A stretch of 64,000 nt of DNA. Source: Spirosoma endbachense. Its GTDB lineage: Bacteria > Bacteroidota > Bacteroidia > Cytophagales > Spirosomataceae. Location: contig NZ_CP045997.1 of NCBI RefSeq assembly GCF_010233585.1, forward strand, positions 1,639,749 to 1,703,748, read 5' to 3'. The position numbers were made by a program, and so were the translations under genes. A model generated the notes under the pieces. The model did no database searches. It was not told the origin of the DNA and worked only from the letters and a program-made list of their open reading frames with translations. Positions 1 through 8,362 of the stretch are shown here, in pieces. Position 1 is the first letter of the stretch; every line of letters starts with the position of its first letter.

Positions 1-1498
1 TTATACGCAAATCCTGATTGGCTCCGTTTCGCATAATTCGCACATCGGCACTCTCGATTGGTGTACCGGTTTTGGCATCGTACACTAAAATATTGAGTTG
101 CTTACACGTACGGCGAAACGAATAAATATCGTCGTCACTAACCCCTTTCTTACGGTTGCTGCTAAAAAAGCCCGATGTCCGATATTTATCGGTTATGAAT
201 CCGAAGTCATCTTTTTCAGAGTTGATGGGCGCACCTGCGTTCTGAACACCTTTGTAGGCTACGCCATCTTTAAGTTCAGCATAAAATACATCCAAGCCGC
301 CGAGCCCTTCGTGACCATCCGATGAGAAATACAGATTTCCATTTTCGTCGGCAAAGGGGAACATCTCGTTACCTTCCGTATTGATCTCTTTCCCTAAATT
401 AACCGGTGTTCCCCACTGGCCATTGGTATACTCAACTACATATAAGTCGGTGCCACCAAATCCGCCCGGCATATCCGATACGAAGTACATTTTGGAATCA
501 TCGGGCGCAAACGCAGGGTGACCTACCGAATATTCATTGCTGTTGAATGGCACTTCCTTGATCTCGACCCACTTACCGCCCTTATTCACGGAAGAATACA
601 ATTTCAGTTTTTTTACACCATCAGAACTTTTCCCTGCTTTACCTTTACTGGTATTATTTCGGGTGAAAACAATGGTGTTCTGATCTCGGGTAAATGTCAT
701 TGGTCCCTCATGGTATTTGGTGTTGAGGGTCCGGCTGAATATTTCTGCTTTGGTCAGGGGTTGAGACGCATCGGCAGCTTCTTCTGCGGTCTGTCCTTTA
801 GCATCGGTTCCTCCACCTACAATGGCCGTACTCGGACCACGTTTCAGCTCTGAACCCGGAACTCGTAACTGGTTTGTATCCGGGTGAAAATACATATCAA
901 GAAATGGGGTCTGATTCCAGTTAAAGACTCGTTTTACCACACCCGATTCGTCGCGGGCCGATACGAAGACAATACCTCCTTTATAATACATTGGGCTGAA
1001 ATCAGCCTGACGGGAGTTAATGGGCAGACTATAAAGCCGATACGAAGATGAATCCTGATAGAAGCGGCTTATATCCATGTAGGAAACTGTATATCGACGT
1101 CCACGCAAATCCTGGCCCTGTTTTTCACCGTATTGGCTATACATTTTCTGCGACTCCCGATACTTACCATTCTGCGCCAGAGACTGCGCATAGTATAGAT
1201 AAATTTCGCTGTCCAGATCCGTGTACTGCTTCACTAATTCGGAGTAAACGCGTTCTGCATTACGGGTGTCCTGTAGCTTACGATAGCTATAGCCGAGTTT
1301 GGTCAAAGCTTCGCGCGTTTCAGCAGGTTCCTTCTTTTTATCGGCTCGCAAAAACTCTTCATACGCCCGCACTGCGCTGACGTAACTAAGGTTATCAAAC
1401 TGTTTGTTAGCCGCTCGTAACCGCGCATTTTGCGCCCGGACGGTAAGGCTTCCAAGTGCCATTCCCGCTATGAGCAAAATCAGTATAAATCGGTTCAT
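1..1498 (-). CDS. PorE-like TPR/PD40/OmpA-family protein, C-terminus outside window
   Basis: The minus strand is open from an ATG at 1498 to the window edge, about 499 codons, so the 3' end is missing. It begins with a signal peptide (MNRFILILLIAGMALGSL, then VRAQ). A tetratricopeptide-like region follows (residues about 25-130), then WD40-like PD40 propeller repeats with motifs such as HPAFAPDDSKMYFVSD and NLYFSSDGHEGLGG. The visible end enters a carboxypeptidase-regulatory-like fold (LNILVYDAKTGTPIESADV). This order matches PorE of the type IX secretion system, which ends in a peptidoglycan-binding OmpA domain that would lie beyond base 1. Other OmpA-family paralogues with the same layout exist in Bacteroidota, so the exact role is inferred. 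Plus-strand open frames here are antisense shadows. Confidence 0.75.
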   Translation of the reverse strand, partial: MNRFILILLIAGMALGSLTVRAQNARLRAANKQFDNLSYVSAVRAYEEFLRADKKKEPAETREALTKLGYSYRKLQDTRNAERVYSELVKQYTDLDSEIYLYYAQSLAQNGKYRESQKMYSQYGEKQGQDLRGRRYTVSYMDISRFYQDSSSYRLYSLPINSRQADFSPMYYKGGIVFVSARDESGVVKRVFNWNQTPFLDMYFHPDTNQLRVPGSELKRGPSTAIVGGGTDAKGQTAEEAADASQPLTKAEIFSRTLNTKYHEGPMTFTRDQNTIVFTRNNTSKGKAGKSSDGVKKLKLYSSVNKGGKWVEIKEVPFNSNEYSVGHPAFAPDDSKMYFVSDMPGGFGGTDLYVVEYTNGQWGTPVNLGKEINTEGNEMFPFADENGNLYFSSDGHEGLGGLDVFYAELKDGVAYKGVQNAGAPINSEKDDFGFITDKYRTSGFFSSNRKKGVSDDDIYSFRRTCKQLNILVYDAKTGTPIESADVRIMRNGANQDLRI

Positions 1499-1655
1499 GG
1501 GAGTCAATAAGTTAAAATACTATGGGCTTACGGCAATCGTATCAAATAAAGTGCCAGTTTTTTAAATTTAATAGATCCATACCCCGACTTATTACATAAA
1601 TCGTTTTTTTTAACCTTAAAAGTACAATTTATTAGAGTTAAATTCGCGACATGAG

Positions 1656-3026
1656 TCACTTATTTTGCCAAATAAATCGGGCAATTTGCCTTGTTTTCGC
1701 CGTTACCCGATAGCGATGATCAATCCGACGACCAGCTACCCATACAATCTGATCAGCTGACAGCAGAACGATTGCCTGTTCTCGTTCAGACCTGGTTAGC
1801 TTGAGATCATTGAGCAGATCACTCACTAATTTATGGCCGTTCAGCCCTAACGGATGAAAACGGTCGCCCTGACGCCAAGTCCGAATGGTGAGCGGAAACG
1901 TTATCAGGTCAGCATCCAGGCAGGCTATTTTAGGATCAGTAGGTAATCGAAACGCAGTAGTTTTTTCAACAACATCCACAGTCAGTATAAATTGTCCGGC
2001 TATATGCAAGGGAGAATCCGGCCATTCGGATAGATTGACTTCATATCCGGAAGCACTTGTCAGTACCTCCAATAGCAAGCCAATACGCCCATCGGCCAGC
2101 CGGTCATGAACGATCCGGTGTGTCGTCGACGCAAACACCTGGCCAACAGGTCGGTTCAGGGATTCGATCAATTGCGTAACCTGATCCGCCAAAAATCCGT
2201 AAGGTCTCAACCACTCCGCCAGTCGAAATGCCAGTTCGGTTTGAGCCATGAGTTTATTGGCTGGCAGGAATTGCTGAGGGCCAATTGGTTCGGCAATAGT
2301 CGCCCATGACCGATTGAGTTCAGCAAGAACAAGCGCTTCAGCAGCCCGAAATCGCTCAATGGTTCGCGGCAATATCTGCCATAATCCGGGATTGAGTTCA
2401 GCCAGTACGGGTACAACATGATGCCGAATCCGATTTCTAGCGTATTTGTCATCATTATTCGATCGATCTTCCCGATACAAAATGCCGTGCTCACGGGCGT
2501 AATCAGCCAGTTGTTCGCGCGCGGCAAACAGCAGAGGCCTAACAATAACATCGGTTGCCGAACGCTCCTGCCGGGCCGCAATGCCATGCAACCCAGCCAG
2601 GCCCGTACCGCGCGTCAGGTTCAGCAGAAGCGTTTCAAGCACGTCATTTTTATGGTGAGCAGTAACTGTACCGGCATACCCATGCTGCTCGTTCAGTTGA
2701 GCAAACCAGTTGTAACGCAGGTCGCGGGCAGCCATCTGAATCGAAATTCCGCGTTCAGCAGCGACCGCAACGGTGTCGAAGTAGATGAGGTGAAACGGAA
2801 CCTCATACGCTTTAGCCTTGTTTTGTACAAAAACAGCATCGGCATCTGATTCGTCACCGCGCATACCAAAGTTGACATGAGCAATGGCAAACGATTGTTT
2901 CGTCCGGTGAAATAATTCTGCCAGCACCATTGAATCCAATCCGCCACTCACAGCCAACAACACGCGATCGGTAGGACCGAACAATCGATTCTCGTTAATA
3001 AATCCTAAAAGTTCTCGCTCTAACAT
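1656..3026 (-). CDS. tilS: tRNA(Ile)-lysidine synthase
   Basis: The product is 456 aa, normal for TilS, which ligates lysine to C34 of the AUA-reading tRNA-Ile in an ATP-dependent reaction and is usually essential. The ATP-binding PP-loop SGGLDS lies at residues 27-32, followed by the conserved HVNFGMRGDESDAD block and the region around HHKNDVLETLLLNL. The C-terminal substrate-binding part contains the typical WRQGDRFHPLGLNGHK motif. The gene is divergent from the OstA-like gene with only 32 bp between the start codons, so the two share a compact promoter region. The start ATG at 3026 gives a natural N-terminus about 25 residues before the PP-loop. Confidence 0.95.
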   Translation of the reverse strand: MLERELLGFINENRLFGPTDRVLLAVSGGLDSMVLAELFHRTKQSFAIAHVNFGMRGDESDADAVFVQNKAKAYEVPFHLIYFDTVAVAAERGISIQMAARDLRYNWFAQLNEQHGYAGTVTAHHKNDVLETLLLNLTRGTGLAGLHGIAARQERSATDVIVRPLLFAAREQLADYAREHGILYREDRSNNDDKYARNRIRHHVVPVLAELNPGLWQILPRTIERFRAAEALVLAELNRSWATIAEPIGPQQFLPANKLMAQTELAFRLAEWLRPYGFLADQVTQLIESLNRPVGQVFASTTHRIVHDRLADGRIGLLLEVLTSASGYEVNLSEWPDSPLHIAGQFILTVDVVEKTTAFRLPTDPKIACLDADLITFPLTIRTWRQGDRFHPLGLNGHKLVSDLLNDLKLTRSEREQAIVLLSADQIVWVAGRRIDHRYRVTAKTRQIARFIWQNK

Positions 3027-3046
3027 GCGGTTCTGGCACTAAGCCG

Positions 3047-3054
3047 TAGTTTTG
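3047..3054 (+). promoter_or_regulatory. Candidate Bacteroidota -7 element for the OstA-like gene
   Basis: TAGTTTTG fits the Bacteroidota consensus TAnnTTTG and ends four bases before the ATG at 3059. Transcription would start at or near the start codon (leaderless or nearly so). I see no good TTG -33 element at the expected distance, so the call is weak. Confidence 0.35.
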
Positions 3055-3058
3055 CCCT

Positions 3059-4840
3059 ATGTTTCGTCTAATTGTACGCCTATTTGTTGCTTTTCTTTTC
3101 TTCGCTTCCCTGTTCGTGTCGGCTCCTGCTTTGGCGCAGGTCGGCGGCTCTCCGGTAGCTGATAAAGTCGAGCTTTTACATGCAGATAGTTTAGTCGGGG
3201 TAAATACCCCTGGTCAGGTCGTTCGAAAGATTTACAATAACGTTCGCTTTCGTCAGAAAGGGGTGTTGATGTATTGTGACCTCGCCATACAAAATGCAAC
3301 AACCAATGTTATTGAAGCCTATGGTAATGTCCGGTTGATTCAGGGCGACACCATCAGCGTTCGGGGCGATACCATGTTCTATTACGGCAACACCCGCCAG
3401 GCGAATGTACGCGGGCGCGTTATCATGCGCGACCGAAAGATGACGCTTACTACCAGTCATCTCGACTACGATATGCTCTCGGGTATTGCACATTATCCTA
3501 CACCAGGCCGCATTGTCGACAAAGAGAACGTATTGACCAGTCGTGAAGGATACTATGATACGCGTAGTAAGTTGTTCACGTTCCGCCAGAACGTTCGCTT
3601 AGTCAATCCCAAAGGTACGCTTACTGCCGATTCGCTGCTCTATAATTCGTTGACTCGCATTGCTACATTTCAGGGTCCAACCCGTATCGTCAACAAAGAT
3701 GGGGTTCTGACGGCAGTGGCTGGCCAATACAACACAACAACCGGCATTTCAAACTTCCAGCAACGAGCCACAGTCGAAACGCCTAAGTACCGAATTACGG
3801 GCGACTCCCTGTATTACGATAATATTTCGGAACTGGGTATTGCAAAAGGCAACGTCATTATGGTAGCCAAAGACCGTAAAGCTGTCATTCTTGGTGAGCA
3901 TGTTCGCTACAATGGGAAAGCAGGGATTTCGCGGGTAACGGGCCATCCCGTTGCCAAAAGCCTTGCCAGCGAGACGACAAACGATACGCTGTTTCTGCGG
4001 GCAGATACCTTATTTTCTTTCGACGATAAGGTGTCAAATACTCGCCGTTTACTGGCCCACAAAAACGTTTTTATTTTCAAATCTGACCTGCAAAGCAAGT
4101 GCGATTCCCTGATTTATAATACAGCGGATTCGACGATTTATTTTTATAAAAATCCAATTGTCTGGAGCCAGAATAAATACCAGATGGAGGCCGATTCGAT
4201 TCGGGCGTTGCTAAAAAATAATCATATCAATACGATGTATATGCGGGGCAAATCCTTTGTGATTTCGCTCGATACGCTCATGAATTTTAATCAGATAAAG
4301 GGTCGAACGATAACGGCTTATTTTGCCACTAAAATAACCCCGGTAACGACCGCGTCCAAGCCCCTTGAACCCTCTCGTCTATCAGCTGCTGCAACGAATA
4401 CCCCCTCCCGTAGCGTATTGACTAAAGCAACAGCTCCTGCTTCCGAAACTGTTACTTATCAGGAGCAAACCGCGCTGGATCGGGTCATTGTGGAAGGGAA
4501 TGGGCAGAGTATTTATTATGCTGTCGATGACAACAATAGGATGATTGGTCTTAACCACGTAGAGTGTAGTCGAATGAATATTGAATTCGCCGAAAACAAG
4601 GTTGGCCGCATTCGTTTTTATGGTCGTCCAGACGCTCAGCTGGTTCCTCCAAAAGAGATCACCGAAGAGAATAAAGAGCTCGATGGTTTCAGTTGGCGGG
4701 AGGCCGAAAAACCAACTAAAGGTCAGGTGTTATGGCTCGAAATTCCACCAGCTTCGAAGCCAGGGACTAAAAAACCATTAAAAATTAGGAGCACAACTAA
4801 ACCTTTAGCTAAAAAACTCGTTCCAAAGGGTATAAAATAA
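3059..4840 (+). CDS. OstA/LptA-like periplasmic LPS transport protein
   Basis: This 593-aa protein has a signal peptide (hydrophobic segment ending APALAQ, about residue 27) and a long array of OstA/LptA-type beta-jellyroll strands. Repeating segments with the pattern ADSLLYNS, GDSLYYDN and RADTLFSFDD are what the OstA_2 family looks like in Bacteroidota. LptA-type proteins bridge the periplasm and shield LPS or lipooligosaccharide on its way to LptD. Here the protein is about three times the length of E. coli LptA. The C-terminus (from about residue 420) is Thr/Ala/Ser-rich, then Lys-rich. An LptC homologue lies at 14401-15021, consistent with a complete Lpt system in the genome. The start gives a textbook signal peptide. 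I leave the symbol blank because several OstA-like paralogues are usual. Confidence 0.82.
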   Translation: MFRLIVRLFVAFLFFASLFVSAPALAQVGGSPVADKVELLHADSLVGVNTPGQVVRKIYNNVRFRQKGVLMYCDLAIQNATTNVIEAYGNVRLIQGDTISVRGDTMFYYGNTRQANVRGRVIMRDRKMTLTTSHLDYDMLSGIAHYPTPGRIVDKENVLTSREGYYDTRSKLFTFRQNVRLVNPKGTLTADSLLYNSLTRIATFQGPTRIVNKDGVLTAVAGQYNTTTGISNFQQRATVETPKYRITGDSLYYDNISELGIAKGNVIMVAKDRKAVILGEHVRYNGKAGISRVTGHPVAKSLASETTNDTLFLRADTLFSFDDKVSNTRRLLAHKNVFIFKSDLQSKCDSLIYNTADSTIYFYKNPIVWSQNKYQMEADSIRALLKNNHINTMYMRGKSFVISLDTLMNFNQIKGRTITAYFATKITPVTTASKPLEPSRLSAAATNTPSRSVLTKATAPASETVTYQEQTALDRVIVEGNGQSIYYAVDDNNRMIGLNHVECSRMNIEFAENKVGRIRFYGRPDAQLVPPKEITEENKELDGFSWREAEKPTKGQVLWLEIPPASKPGTKKPLKIRSTTKPLAKKLVPKGIK

Positions 4841-4871
4841 CTCTTTTAACAATTTTTTAGACAGTACCCCG

Positions 4872-4902
4872 TTGACTTTGTCTTTTAACATGAATAGGTT
4901 TG
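4872..4902 (+). promoter_or_regulatory. Bacteroidota promoter for the T9SS cargo gene
   Basis: TTG at 4872-4874 and TAGGTTTG at 4895-4902 are 20 nt apart, matching the -33/-7 consensus TTG-N19-21-TAnnTTTG. The predicted start site near 4909 leaves a leader of about 27 nt before the ATG at 4936. Confidence 0.6.
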
Positions 4903-4935
4903 CGGTGAGTACAAGTGTACATGAAGTAGGATCGT

Positions 4936-5592
4936 ATGAAACAAATTATACTTATTGGTTTTCTGACCGCCTTTCTGACGGCCACAACTCCGCTCCGGGC
5001 GCAGACCGCCCCGCGCGATTCCGACTCCCGAAAGGGTAGCCGGTTGGAGTTGGGGCGGACCGTTGGAAGTCGTAAGCCGACCACACCAGCACTAACGGTC
5101 AAGCGATTTTCGCTGGCTCCCTCAACGACAGCGGTAAACCTTGATCGGGCAGCCGCGATTCGTAAAAATGCTCCGATTAACGAGTATTATCGGTCTTTAC
5201 TTGTAGCACGTTCAGCCACGAAATTAACGACTCGTTCTGCTTCCCCTGAGAGTGCTCCAGCCACCACTGCTGAAGCACGGATTGGGGCCGAACAGGAACT
5301 CCGGGCCGACGATCGGATGTATAGTAATGACCGCATCACGGTATCTAATATTTATCCGAATCCAGCCAGTGAATCGGCTCAGATAGATTACCAGATTACA
5401 GGACAGGTTAATGAAGCAAAATTGATTTTATTAAATATTCTGGGTTCACCCGTCGCGGAGTATGATATGCAACAGAATGACCGTAAGGTTCATGTGGCAA
5501 CCCGTGAACTTGCTACTGGCTATTATTTCTACCAGTTATCAGTAGATGGCAAGAAAGTAGCAACGAAAAAATTACTTGTCCGCCATCAGTAG
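4936..5592 (+). CDS. Secreted protein with type IX secretion sorting domain
   Basis: The 218-aa product has a signal peptide (MKQIILIGFLTAFLTATTPL, cleavage after RAQ) and a low-complexity Ser/Thr/Ala/Arg-rich middle with no recognisable domain. The last ~80 residues are a T9SS type A C-terminal domain: it opens with VSNIYPNPASESAQIDYQI, contains LLNILGSPVAEYD, and ends with YYFYQLSVDGKKVATKKLLV. Such domains direct proteins across the outer membrane through the PorT/Sov machinery and are usually removed on export. With only about 115 residues between signal peptide and sorting domain, the passenger is very small and its function unknown. The gene has its own promoter and terminator, so it is monocistronic. 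Confidence 0.88.
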   Translation: MKQIILIGFLTAFLTATTPLRAQTAPRDSDSRKGSRLELGRTVGSRKPTTPALTVKRFSLAPSTTAVNLDRAAAIRKNAPINEYYRSLLVARSATKLTTRSASPESAPATTAEARIGAEQELRADDRMYSNDRITVSNIYPNPASESAQIDYQITGQVNEAKLILLNILGSPVAEYDMQQNDRKVHVATRELATGYYFYQLSVDGKKVATKKLLVRHQ

Positions 5593-5659
5593 ACTGATCG
5601 ATTGGGTTGTTAAAAATTCGTAAAGAGCGGTCAAAACAGGGCTATTTGCCGTACTATAG

Positions 5660-5700
5660 GGGCTACATCGTCGTTAAGTCGGTGTAGCCCGTTTTTTTTT
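5660..5700 (+). terminator. Rho-independent terminator after the T9SS cargo gene
   Basis: GGGCTACA (5660-5667) pairs with TGTAGCCC (5683-5690) and is followed by G and a run of nine T. It ends just before the bamD -7 element. Confidence 0.85.
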
Positions 5701-5702
5701 AG

Positions 5703-5710
5703 TATATTTG
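5703..5710 (+). promoter_or_regulatory. Candidate -7 element of bamD
   Basis: TATATTTG matches TAnnTTTG and lies only seven bases before the bamD ATG at 5718, so the mRNA would be leaderless or nearly so. The expected -33 position falls inside the upstream terminator and has no TTG. Confidence 0.45.
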
Positions 5711-5717
5711 CGTCCTT

Positions 5718-6608
5718 ATGCAACAACGTCATATCAGTAAAGGTCTGCTGGGAATCTTGGTGGTGTTTTTTCTCGGGTCATGCAGTCCGTTCTCGAAATT
5801 GCAAAAGAACGGTAGTGACGATGAAAAGTATAAAGCAGCCGTTCAGTATTACAAAAAAGAAGACTGGTATCGTGCCGGTCTGCTCTTTGAGGAATTAATT
5901 CCGGTGCTAAAAGGAAGTACTGAGTCGGAAATGGCCCAGTTTTATCATTCCTACACCCAATTTCACCAGCAGCAATACCTACTTAGCGCTACGCTATTCA
6001 AAAAATTCTACGAAACATTTGCCCGTAGTGAATATGCGCAGGAAGCTATGTATATGTATGCTTATTCGCTCTATAAAGATACGCCCCAGTTTAACCTCGA
6101 TCAGTCAAATACACTGACGGCGACTTCGGCTCTTCAGGATTTTATTAATACTTATCCAGATAGCAAGTACCGCGACGAGTGTACAAAAATCATTCTTGAA
6201 CTACGCGGGAAGCTGGAGCGGAAAGCCTATGAAAAAGCCAAGCTGTATTACAAAACCAGCGGCTTTAACATTGCCTCCTACAAGTCATCGGTTATCGCCA
6301 TCAATAACTTTCAGAGGGAGTTTCCAGACTCTGAATTCAACGAAGAACTGGCGTTTTTAAAGGTAGATGCGGAGTACAGTCTGGCTAATAATAGTCTGGA
6401 AACGAAGCAAAAGGAACGCTATCAGGAAGCAATTGGTTACTATCAGGCATTCCTGGACAAGTATCCGAACAGCAAGTTTATTAAACAGGCAGAACGCATG
6501 TACGAATCCAGTCAGAAAGAAATTGAACGATTGGAAAAGTTAGAGCAGGAACGCGAAAAGCTTAAGAATCCGAATAACCGCCCGGCTAAAGTAACGGCAG
6601 CAAATTAA
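5718..6608 (+). CDS. bamD: Outer membrane protein assembly factor BamD
   Basis: BamD is the essential lipoprotein partner of BamA in inserting beta-barrel proteins into the outer membrane. The 296-aa product has a lipoprotein signal peptide with lipobox LGSC (Cys22), then tetratricopeptide repeats over residues about 35-265. Typical motifs are KYKAAVQYYKKEDWYRAGLL, SEYAQEAMYMYAYSLY and YQAFLDKYPNSKFIKQAERM. The tail (residues 265-296) is charged and coiled-coil-like (IERLEKLEQEREKLK). Length and architecture match Bacteroidota BamD. The bamD-rpoZ-coaBC-porD-recN order is commonly conserved in this phylum. Confidence 0.92.
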   Translation: MQQRHISKGLLGILVVFFLGSCSPFSKLQKNGSDDEKYKAAVQYYKKEDWYRAGLLFEELIPVLKGSTESEMAQFYHSYTQFHQQQYLLSATLFKKFYETFARSEYAQEAMYMYAYSLYKDTPQFNLDQSNTLTATSALQDFINTYPDSKYRDECTKIILELRGKLERKAYEKAKLYYKTSGFNIASYKSSVIAINNFQREFPDSEFNEELAFLKVDAEYSLANNSLETKQKERYQEAIGYYQAFLDKYPNSKFIKQAERMYESSQKEIERLEKLEQEREKLKNPNNRPAKVTAAN

Positions 6609-6698
6609 TCCAGTTGCAGTCTACAGTGACTAGTTAGCAGCATTCCTGCTGCTAATTATATACCTGCTGGCTGTTAACTGCTAACTGTTAACTGAATT
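6609..6698. repeat. Short palindromes and direct repeats between bamD and rpoZ
   Basis: This 90-bp gap contains TTAGCAGC pairing with GCTGCTAA (8-bp arms, 6-nt loop), then two copies of CTGTTAACTG separated by CTAA. It resembles a decayed intergenic palindromic repeat. No T-run follows, so it is not a convincing terminator. Confidence 0.4.
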
Positions 6699-7013
6699 AT
6701 GGCAACAAATCAATCTATTATTACCCGCGACAACGACAAAATTGCAGCACATACGGGCAATCTATACGAATCAGTATCGATTATCTCAAAACGCGCCCGC
6801 CAGATTGCCTCGAAGAACAAGGAGGAACTGAGCAATAAACTGTCGGAATTCGTATCAGCGGTAGATAACCTCGAAGAGGTATTTGAAAACCGCGAACAAA
6901 TCGAAATTTCAAAATTCTACGAGCGGATGCCGAAACCAACCTCGACCGCTACGGATGAATTTCTGGAGAGCAAAGTGTACTGGCGTTATAACGACGAAGA
7001 AGCACAGCAATAA
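6699..7013 (+). CDS. rpoZ: DNA-directed RNA polymerase subunit omega
   Basis: This 104-aa protein is the Bacteroidota form of omega (RPB6-like). It stabilises beta' during core polymerase assembly. The recognisable segment is NLYESVSIISKRARQIASKNKEEL at residues about 22-45, the equivalent of the YELVLLAAKRARQL motif of other omegas. The C-terminal YERMPKPTSTATDEFLE is typical of the phylum's RpoZ. It lies between bamD and coaBC, as in many Bacteroidota, and is followed directly by a strong terminator, so it is probably transcribed apart from coaBC. Confidence 0.88.
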   Translation: MATNQSIITRDNDKIAAHTGNLYESVSIISKRARQIASKNKEELSNKLSEFVSAVDNLEEVFENREQIEISKFYERMPKPTSTATDEFLESKVYWRYNDEEAQQ

Positions 7014-7040
7014 TCGACAACTCCTGCTGATTTTCTCATG

Positions 7041-7071
7041 ACCGCACGGTATGTTTGCCGTGCGGTTTTTT
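7041..7071 (+). terminator. Rho-independent terminator after rpoZ
   Basis: ACCGCACGG (7041-7049) pairs perfectly with CCGTGCGGT-type sequence at 7058-7066, and the T-run extends to 7071. The hairpin covers a TTG codon that would otherwise start the longest coaBC frame, which argues for a later coaBC start. Confidence 0.88.
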
Positions 7072-7123
7072 GGTTTATGATTTAGTAACCCTAAGAACTC
7101 CGCTAATTCAAGACTTCATTCTT

Positions 7124-8362
7124 GTGAACGGAAAACGAATTCTTTTAGGAGTAACGGGCAGTATATCAGCTTATAAATCAGCTCTACTCGTTCGTTTATT
7201 AGTCAAAGCTGGCGCTGATGTTCAGGTAGTAATGACCCAATCAGCTCAGGAATTTATTACTCCTCTTACCCTGGCAACCTTATCGAAGCGCCCCGTTCTG
7301 TCGGCCTTCGTGAATGATGCCAGTGGGAGCTGGAATAATCACGTGGAGCTTGGACTGTGGGCCGATGTGCTCGTGATCGCTCCTGCCTCTGCTCATACGC
7401 TGGCCCGTTGCGCACATGGCTTCTCCGACGATCTTCTCTCGGCTGTCTATTTATCGGCAAAGTGCCCGGTGTTTTTCGCTCCTGCCATGGACTTAGACAT
7501 GTACCGTCATCCAACGACTGTCGAAAACCTCCACCGGCTCGAATCGTTCGGGAATCATATCATCCATGCAGAACACGGTGAATTAGCCAGCGGTTTAATT
7601 GGCGAGGGTCGCCTGGCCGAGCCTGAAACCATTGTCGAATTATTGACTGCATTCTGGCTTCAGGAGCAGGGAGTAGAGAATGAGCTGTTAGGTAAGCATA
7701 CCTTAGGCCCCCTACAAAACAAGCAGGTTCTTGTAACAGCCGGGCCAACCCAGGAAGCCATCGATCCGGTTCGATTTATAAGCAATCATTCTACGGGTAA
7801 AATGGGTTATGCCATTGCCCGCGCTTTTGCCCAGGCGGGTGCTGATGTGACGCTGGTGAGTGGGCCAACGGCTCTGCCACTCCCCCACCCAACGATCCGG
7901 CGTATCAATGTCCGATCAGCTCAGGAAATGTTTGAGGCTTCACAGCTTGCCTTTGCCAGTTCGGAAATAGCCGTTTGGAGTGCGGCCGTTGCCGATTATA
8001 CGCCAGTGTTTGTAGCTGATCAGAAGATCAAGAAAAAAGAACAACAATTTTCACTTGAACTGACCAAAACTACCGACATTGCAGCCACGCTGGGTAGTCA
8101 GAAAAGGCCGGGCCAATTGCTGATGGGTTTTGCGCTGGAAACGAACGATGAACGTGAAAATGCCGTAAAAAAACTGCGGTCCAAACAGTTGGACTGGATT
8201 GTGCTGAATTCCTTACGAGATCAGGGAGCAGGCTTCGGACACGATACCAATAAAATTACCGTTATTGACAAAGACGAACAAATCCATGAATTTGCGCTGA
8301 AACCCAAAGATGAGGTAGCGCAGGATCTGGTAAATCTGATCGCACAAAAGCTGTCGGCATGA
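7124..8362 (+). CDS. coaBC: Bifunctional phosphopantothenoylcysteine decarboxylase/synthetase
   Basis: CoaBC makes 4'-phosphopantetheine in coenzyme A synthesis: CoaB joins cysteine to phosphopantothenate and CoaC, an FMN enzyme, decarboxylates the product. The N-terminal flavoprotein domain (residues 1-~190) shows GVTGSISAYK, the PASAHTLA motif and FAPAMDLDMYRHP. The CoaB domain follows with VLVTAGPTQEAIDPVRFISN and NHSTGKMGYAIA. I choose GTG at 7124 (MNGKRILLGVTG, 412 aa), which places the Rossmann strand at the N-terminus as in homologues. The in-frame TTG at 7055 lies inside the rpoZ terminator and adds residues unlike the family. The stop overlaps the porD start by 4 bp (ATGA), so the two are translationally coupled. 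coaX, another CoA gene, lies at 16308. Confidence 0.9.
   Translation: MNGKRILLGVTGSISAYKSALLVRLLVKAGADVQVVMTQSAQEFITPLTLATLSKRPVLSAFVNDASGSWNNHVELGLWADVLVIAPASAHTLARCAHGFSDDLLSAVYLSAKCPVFFAPAMDLDMYRHPTTVENLHRLESFGNHIIHAEHGELASGLIGEGRLAEPETIVELLTAFWLQEQGVENELLGKHTLGPLQNKQVLVTAGPTQEAIDPVRFISNHSTGKMGYAIARAFAQAGADVTLVSGPTALPLPHPTIRRINVRSAQEMFEASQLAFASSEIAVWSAAVADYTPVFVADQKIKKKEQQFSLELTKTTDIAATLGSQKRPGQLLMGFALETNDERENAVKKLRSKQLDWIVLNSLRDQGAGFGHDTNKITVIDKDEQIHEFALKPKDEVAQDLVNLIAQKLSA

Noticed and set aside
98..1380. Three plus-strand open frames in the first 1.4 kb
   Set aside because: They are antisense to the PorE-like gene, whose reading frame, signal peptide and PD40 motifs are clear; they have no recognisable domains.
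6650..6698. Repeated GTTAACTG units as a possible CRISPR or integration site
   Set aside because: Only two short copies with no spacers of uniform length; it looks like decayed intergenic repeat sequence.
7055..7123. TTG start at 7055 for coaBC
   Set aside because: It lies within the terminator hairpin of rpoZ and adds a sequence not typical of CoaBC; GTG 7124 is better.
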